From Acanthaster planci (lineage: Eukaryota; Echinodermata; Asteroidea; Valvatida; Acanthasteridae): a stretch of DNA of 11,910 bases. The notes under the pieces were generated by a model. That model searched no databases and was not told the origin of the DNA. It saw nothing but the letters and a program-made list of their open reading frames with translations. Location: positions 1,958,337-1,970,246 of the forward strand of contig NW_019091359.1 of the NCBI RefSeq assembly GCF_001949145.1. The letters are read 5' to 3'. Made by a program: the position numbers and the translations under genes. Each line of letters begins with the position of its first letter. Within the stretch, counting starts at the first letter, position 1. This document shows positions 7,542-11,910 of this stretch, one piece after another.

Positions 7542-7599
7542 GACCGTCAAAAGACAGCAGGAGACCATCACAAAACCTCTTGCCTAAATTGCAGACAAA

Positions 7600-8380
7600 T
7601 ATTCAAAGAAAGCCTTCCTTTGTCACTCTTCATCCTGCTGCTTGCGGCAGATCATGTGAATGAGTTGGTGTCTGGTCTTGTGATGGTCTTGGCTGCATCA
7701 CCTGCATGGGACGTGTATTCGTACTTTTTAATTAGCGGTTGAGACAATAAGAAACTTAGACTGTAAATAGGAGGTGCTTAAGCAATGAACAATGGCAGGT
7801 CTTCTTAAAAAACAAGTTAGGTTCCAGTTTTTAGTAGGGTATTCTTAATGAGGGGAGGGGGATGTTACGAATGTGTCACATATTTGGATCTGCCCTTGAC
7901 AACTCTCCAGGAGGTGAGAGATTCTGGCATCTATCTTCTGTGGATGAGTCCGAAGGAGAAGTTGTTTCTCTGTGTTTCTGTCCTCTCCCAGGTGCTCAGG
8001 AGGACAGGTTGCCAGACAAATAATTCACCCCCATGATTGTTTGTGGAGGCATTAAGGCAGCCATTCAATTACCCCCAGACAACACATGTGGGGAATTTTA
8101 ATGTGTCCTGAAGTGTCCAGTGGAGGGGGGAATAGGAACTTACTGTTGACGCTGATGTGTACATAGCAGTGTATGAATGTTGCATGTTTCACAGGAGGAG
8201 ATGGGAGCATGCCATTAATCATACGAACACTGTCATCTGAGAGAAGCGCAAGTGCCTGTTGGAGTCACGTTGCATTTTGTGCTTTATTAAATTGGCCAAA
8301 GAGCGTAGGCAAGTCAAGCAGAATATCCTTCTATGTTAAGTGAAAGTTGCAAGAATAAAGTCATATTTGAGACGTTTTGG
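7600..8380. other. No gene recognised; isolated splice-like signals
   Basis: A donor-like GAG/GTGAGA near 7914 and a strong acceptor-like TCCTCTCCCAG near 7991 lie only about 80 nt apart inside a 62-codon + frame (7848-8036) that is open through both. G-runs occur at 7851-7861 and 8122-8131. Another acceptor-like TTTCACAG lies near 8193. There is no coherent gene model. Confidence 0.4.
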
Positions 8381-8389
8381 CACTTCCAG

Positions 8390-8449
8390 GTACATGTACA
8401 AAATTTGATAAGCTGGTAAGATTTTCAAAACTGGACGCCGTACATGTAC
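8390..8449. repeat. Two GTACATGTAC palindromes 50 bp apart
   Basis: Identical 10-bp palindromes lie at 8390-8399 and 8440-8449. They belong to the motif enrichment seen throughout the window. No function is shown. Confidence 0.6.
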
Positions 8450-8454
8450 CGTTT

Positions 8455-8703
8455 TTATCCTGTCCGGTTAATCTTTCCAGATTTGTATTCATGTACCAGT
8501 ATTTTTCCCTCAAATATGAACTTGATCATGTCGATCATTCCAAGTCTGTTCTGGAAGTTTAAAATAAACCTTGGTGGAATTGCAAGAAATCTGTCAAAAG
8601 GCCCACCAAAAACTTTGTCTCTGAATGTGTTGAATGTATCACAATAATGCAGTGTACCAGCAGCAATCCCATCCATCAGCGTCTGTATGATTTGAAAGCC
8701 CAC
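8455..8703 (-). CDS. Candidate exon or coding relic, unknown product
   Basis: This minus-strand frame of 82 codons ends in TAA (8457-8455). It opens right after a stop, with GTG rather than ATG. A pyrimidine-containing CATACAG (AG at 8684-8683) could be an acceptor, giving a terminal exon of 75 residues from 8682. Composition is well balanced (Asp, Lys, Arg, Phe, Gly, Ile). Readable stretches include DTFNTFRDKVFGGPFDRF and MIDMIKFIFEGKILVHEY. There is one TLHYC cysteine and no transmembrane helix. I do not recognise the family. The + strand is also fairly open here, which lowers confidence. It could be a real last exon, a transposon or pseudogene fragment, or chance. Confidence 0.28.
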   Translation of the reverse strand: MGFQIIQTLMDGIAAGTLHYCDTFNTFRDKVFGGPFDRFLAIPPRFILNFQNRLGMIDMIKFIFEGKILVHEYKSGKINRTG

Positions 8704-8935
8704 TTACTGGTACCAAATATAGTATATATATTTTAAGAGGAATTTATAATTTACTCAAGTCTCATTCAATTGTGCACCTTCGCCATGTGTGTGGCTTTGC
8801 ATGCAATAATCTTTGGGAGCTGTCTTATTGAATAGTGCCTGTGGAGATGGCCTGTCCTATCCCTAAGGGATCACAGTTGTTGGCAAGGGATTTACCTGGT
8901 ATGATCTGAAAACACCTGGGAGAAACGAAGAGAAA
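8704..8935. other. No gene; small palindrome
   Basis: An AT-rich TATATATA patch lies near 8722-8731, and a 13-bp odd palindrome (ATCCCT, A, AGGGAT) at 8859-8871. A minus-strand donor-like CCAG/GTAAAT lies near 8895, without a partner exon. Confidence 0.45.
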
Positions 8936-9259
8936 ATGCACTTAATTTATCTGGCTAGTTGTTTAAATATTCTTTACTCCTTCATTTTGAAGTCCACTAA
9001 CTACAGACCCACATGGAGGTCTCATCACGCTGTCCTCGCTGTTGAAAAACCAACAACCAACCTTGTTTGTTCTGTCTGCAGTTATTTACTCAATGAAGAT
9101 GTTTCTTGTCCCAAAGGGCCAGCTGGACATTTTTCTACCCTCAATTTGACAACAGGGACCAGCTTTTCCAACCCTCCACTCTCAGTGATAACAGTTATTT
9201 CTTTAGATACCAACTGTTATTTTTTTCTGGGGGCTGGGAAGATCAGGCCTTTTTTCTGA
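8936..9259 (+). CDS. Candidate 107-residue ATG open frame, unknown product
   Basis: A true ATG (8936) with A at -3 opens 107 codons to TGA. The N-terminus is moderately hydrophobic (MHLIYLASCLNILYSFILK) and could be a signal or anchor segment. Five cysteines follow, and there is a CPKGPAGHFST stretch. A strong acceptor (TGTTCTGTCTGCAG, exon start 9082) falls inside the frame, so an alternative is that only 9082-9259 is a terminal exon, encoding about 58 residues. The C-terminal part is rich in Ser, Thr and Phe. No family is recognised; chance is a serious alternative. Confidence 0.18.
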   Translation: MHLIYLASCLNILYSFILKSTNYRPTWRSHHAVLAVEKPTTNLVCSVCSYLLNEDVSCPKGPAGHFSTLNLTTGTSFSNPPLSVITVISLDTNCYFFLGAGKIRPFF

Positions 9260-9390
9260 GTGCTCCCAAATAGAAGCATTAGTCAGGATTTGAATTAGTC
9301 GGATCCGATCAGAGGCGGTGTAAGTCTCTATACAGGCTTGCCAGCCACAAAGCTGCCGCCTTGTGTGGTGATTATAGGGTCGTTGGTGAG

Positions 9391-9530
9391 AGGGGTGGGC
9401 CTTTGTTAAAGGGGTCATTATTGGGGGTCCGCATTCCTGGGTGCCAGGCTTGGCTATGTTTGGGTAAAGGGGTATTCTTTGGCAAAATTACAGGCTGTTC
9501 AGTGGTGTTATTTTGGGGGAGGGGGAGCCA
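9391..9530 (+). other. G-rich, G-over-C skewed segment
   Basis: G-runs recur: GGGG and GGG at 9392-9399, GGGG at 9411, GGGGG at 9423, GGGG at 9469, and GGGGG twice at 9515-9525. The word TAAAGGGG occurs at 9407-9414 and 9465-9472. The loops are too long for a canonical G-quadruplex across the whole stretch. It looks like a degenerate G-rich repeat or a strand-skewed transcribed region. Confidence 0.4.
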
Positions 9531-9539
9531 GTAGACAGA

Positions 9540-9905
9540 TCATCCAGTAGTGCTTGGGCTAGGGTGGATTATGGACACTTTGATCAAATCCTCGCTTTGA
9601 TGTGCCTTCATCTTGTTTGATGGTGTTCAGCTTTATTGGTTCCAGTCATAGAACTGTCTCAATGAAAAGGAAAAATACAATTGTTAGTTTTTGGTACTTC
9701 ACTTACGCTTCTTGAACAGAAAATATATTAAATTGTTTATGGTTACATGTACTTTAACTAATCGGATTCATCAGGAAACAAATTTTTCGGCAGTTTCATA
9801 TATTTTGGAAAGAAAATCTTGAGAAACTTTCCGTAACTTTGGATTTGTAGAACAAACTTGAAGTTAAGTTTTTAAAAGCTTAAGAATGTGTCACAAGTTT
9901 ATTGC
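9540..9905. other. AT-rich stretch, no gene recognised
   Basis: Runs of AAGTTT, TTTAAA and similar AT words dominate from 9720 on. No exon or RNA gene is seen. Confidence 0.5.
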
Positions 9906-9909
9906 AAAC

Positions 9910-9948
9910 TCAAGTTTCAAGTAAACCTGTTTATTTGAGTAAACTTGA
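9910..9948. repeat. Bulged stem-loop in AAGTTT-rich sequence
   Basis: TCAAGTTT (9910-9917) pairs with AAACTTGA (9941-9948). Inside it, CAAGTAAAC (9918-9926) pairs with GTTTATTTG (9929-9937) with one G-U wobble, leaving a 3-base bulge AGT. The stem totals about 16 pairs. It is AT-rich, so its stability would be modest. It could be a small structured RNA or a by-product of the local AAGTTT repetition. Confidence 0.5.
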
Positions 9949-9949
9949 T

Positions 9950-10285
9950 GACTTTACATGAATTCTATGAAAACTAAGTGCAAAATGACTCGCGATGAGT
10001 AAATGGCAGTGCTGAAATTTTCCTGAGGAGCTCAACCAGCACTCATGATATGCTTCTTAATTTGGCTGTTGGCAATGTGTGGCATGCTCATATCTTGTCA
10101 ACCCCATTCCTGGTGATAAGCCAGACACGCAAATGCACCAATCCTCTAAAAACTTTAAGACTGAATAGATGTCATTCATTTTGGGAGCATTGGGCCCTCG
10201 GGCATTTTAATCAATGGAGTTTTGATGTTGTCAAGGCCTGGTTGGGGTTTATTAGGCCTTGTCGGTGTAATCCATACATGGCCAA
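9950..10285. other. No gene recognised
   Basis: Overlapping + frames (10050-10328 and 10222-10521) start at non-ATG codons and do not show a domain. AGGCCT words occur twice near 10235-10260. Confidence 0.45.
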
Positions 10286-10312
10286 TGTTAGCCCAGGGGC
10301 TGTTTTTACGGC

Positions 10313-10350
10313 CCAGCTCAGCAACTAAAAGAAAAACTGTGCTGAGCTGG
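10313..10350. repeat. GC-rich 11-bp stem-loop with A-rich loop
   Basis: CCAGCTCAGCA (10313-10323) and its exact reverse complement TGCTGAGCTGG (10340-10350) flank a 16-base loop rich in A. A smaller AGCCC/GGGCT palindrome lies just upstream (10290-10301). This is the most GC-rich stem in the window. There is no run of T after it that would suggest an RNA polymerase III end. Confidence 0.7.
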
Positions 10351-11262
10351 TGCTTATTTCACATAAAACATGGCCTGACAGGATCATGTGGTCTCACTCT
10401 TTTCAACGCTGATTTGTCTTCAAGGAGTTCGCCTGTTCTTATTACTCCATTTGCTGCCACAGACTCTTTGTTGGTTTTATTGAAACTTTTAACAGGAAAT
10501 TGTGTTGCTGAGCAATGGTGAGAATTGTTGGTCCAAATTGACAGCTTGGTACTGATCATAACTAGAGCAATACTTGGCAGGACAATAATTTGAAAGCAGG
10601 ACACGCAGCAATTGGTCATAACTTTGTCTCTCCAGTGAGCACTGAGTCTGAGTTCCATGTAGCATACATGTAAATCTACAATGGTGATAACAACTCTTGC
10701 GTGGCATTCTTTGAAGAATAGGCCATATCTGAGATATCCATTGTTATCTAGCCCATCGCGACACGTGTCAAACGGACGTAGCCCTAGCTTGGTGGCCTTT
10801 ATTTACATCTACATGCCAATGTGTACTCATTACATTGCACTTATGACGTATCCACTTTACACTATACAGCACATGTATATTTTCTTCAATACTTGGCTTA
10901 TACTTACATGTAGGTTAATCCTAATATCCTTCACTAACGCCATTTGCTTGTGACCATCATAAATTTGCTTAGGAATAGGAAAACGGGCACGTATTTGTGA
11001 ACTAAAAAAATTAAATTATGCGATATTTACTAGCTTTCGAAAAGTTTTGCAAATGTTCTGGGAAAGTAACCTTAAAAGTTGCATCAAGTTCATCAGAGAC
11101 TTGACAGAACCCTAAGCTGTCATCCTCTTTGGTTTGTACAGATCACATGAACTCATGCACAAAGGCATGTAATGTACATGATCAGGTAGAAGCTACATCC
11201 AGCTGGGTACTGTAGGCACACCCATGTTGTTCTCCATGGTTGCACAGAAGCTGGGGCCTATC
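10351..11262. other. No gene recognised
   Basis: A minus-strand 99-codon frame (10359-10658) and a + frame (10681-10953) are open, but the composition looks non-coding. The 10-bp palindrome GACACGTGTC lies near 10759-10768 in a slightly CpG-richer patch, and a minus-strand donor-like CAT/GTAAGT lies near 10907. CATGTA/TACATG words are frequent. Confidence 0.45.
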
Positions 11263-11278
11263 TGACCCCCAATGACCT
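11263..11278 (-). promoter_or_regulatory. DR4-type nuclear-receptor-like site
   Basis: On the minus strand the sequence reads AGGTCA, four bases, GGGTCA: a direct repeat of the RGGTCA half-site with 4-bp spacing. That spacing is preferred by thyroid-hormone-receptor- and LXR-type heterodimers with RXR. Both half-sites match. It is a short motif, so a chance occurrence in about 12 kb is possible, and no gene start is seen nearby. Confidence 0.3.
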
Positions 11279-11860
11279 GACAAATTAGGGTTTAATGACT
11301 TGAGTTTTAGCAGTTGTGCCACATGTCAAGCACAGCAGGGATTCTTCCTGCATTCAGGTTCAGGGGCTTGTGGCTTGAACCCTCCTAATCCCTGATCATT
11401 CCATAGGTATTTATCAAGACTTGATGCAGAATTTGCATAAGCTGGGCCATTTTTTGCAACTAAGAACAAAGGCTGTGTTGACGAAGTGAAATTGTCGTTT
11501 TGTATTTACCGTGCACACATGTACACAGGCGGAATGAAGATTCAATAATTCTTGTGCGAGTATATGCTTACATGAAGTTTTCTGTTCCTGGGTTGAGAGG
11601 ACTGTAGATGATGGGCTGCAGTCCTACACGTGTACAACCCCATATTTTCCCAATTAATTGAAATCTTTGCCATTGTATGGTTACAACCAGAGTATATTAC
11701 TTGAGTCTTGGTCTTGATTCTATCATGCTTCCTTTAACTTTTTGATGTCCGTGATTTCCAATTATCAAGAACGGTACTTTCACATTTACATTGAAGTCCT
11801 TTAGATGAAAATGTTGAGTCTAAGGGTGGCTCTTAGAGATGGGAAAACAACAGAGCAGTG
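11279..11860. other. No gene recognised
   Basis: Mixed sequence with scattered GTACA/CACGTG words (11519, 11627) and no supported exon, RNA or mobile element. Confidence 0.5.
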
Positions 11861-11910
11861 GAATACCGCTATACCGAATACCGCTATACCGAATACCGCT
11901 ATACCGAACA
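11861..11910 (+). repeat. 15-bp tandem repeat entering from the right edge
   Basis: GAATACCGCTATACC is repeated exactly three times (11861-11905), followed by a diverging start of a fourth copy (GAACA) at the window edge. Each unit itself contains two related halves (ATACCGCT and ATACCGA), so it grew from a 7-8 bp motif. The unit length is a multiple of three and is stop-free in all + frames. With the left flank unrelated, this is the left boundary of a minisatellite or of the repeat end of a mobile element. Confidence 0.9.

Noticed and set aside
7911-7991. Donor/acceptor pair suggesting an 80-nt intron
   Set aside because: The frame is open straight through the putative intron and there is no coherent exon on either side. 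More likely chance splice-like words.
10222-10521. 99-codon + frame overlapping a 99-codon minus-strand frame
   Set aside because: It starts at a non-ATG codon, both strands are open, and no domain or splice pair is seen.

Overview
The window reads as non-coding DNA from an animal nuclear genome. It is AT-rich, with short open frames interrupted by stops on both strands. It has many plausible GT/AG splice signals but no long intact coding region, rRNA, tRNA, CRISPR array or bacterial-style operon. Frequent GTACATGTAC-type palindromes, AGGCCT motifs and scattered low-complexity tracts remind me of invertebrate deuterostome genomes (echinoderm, hemichordate, amphioxus). That placement is an impression from general experience, not a proof. 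The most likely reading is intronic or intergenic sequence, possibly with a few small exons.

Layout. 1-690 has a degenerate TTTTCGG/CGACCCT repeat patch (129-198) and a purely descriptive AT-rich flank. 695-742 has two oppositely oriented E-boxes. 1321-1380 and 3090-3170 are clusters of GTAC/CATG palindromes. 1850-2160 is strongly G-poor on the + strand. 2870-2912 has a perfect 16-bp-arm hairpin that overlaps a 13-bp direct repeat. 4277-4332 pairs a CTCF-like core with an RFX X-box-like site. 4684-4703 is a 20-bp palindrome. 5028-5609 (minus strand) is the best exon-like neighbourhood, with two splice-compatible pieces and an ATG-initiated 110-residue frame. 6400-6855 has a strong acceptor on + and an ATG frame with a donor on -. 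7251-7541 (+) has a well-formed 171-nt intron candidate joining a signal-peptide-like first piece to a short tail. 8390-8703 has a protein-like frame on the minus strand. 8936-9259 has a 107-residue ATG frame containing a strong acceptor. 9391-9530 is G-rich. 9910-9948 and 10313-10350 are further stem-loops. The right edge (11861-11910) enters a 15-bp tandem repeat that runs out of the window.

None of the exon candidates matches a protein family I can name, and each could be a chance open frame. I see no gene set that works together as a pathway, and no evidence of an undescribed biological system. The items below are ranked leads, with the decisive checks stated.
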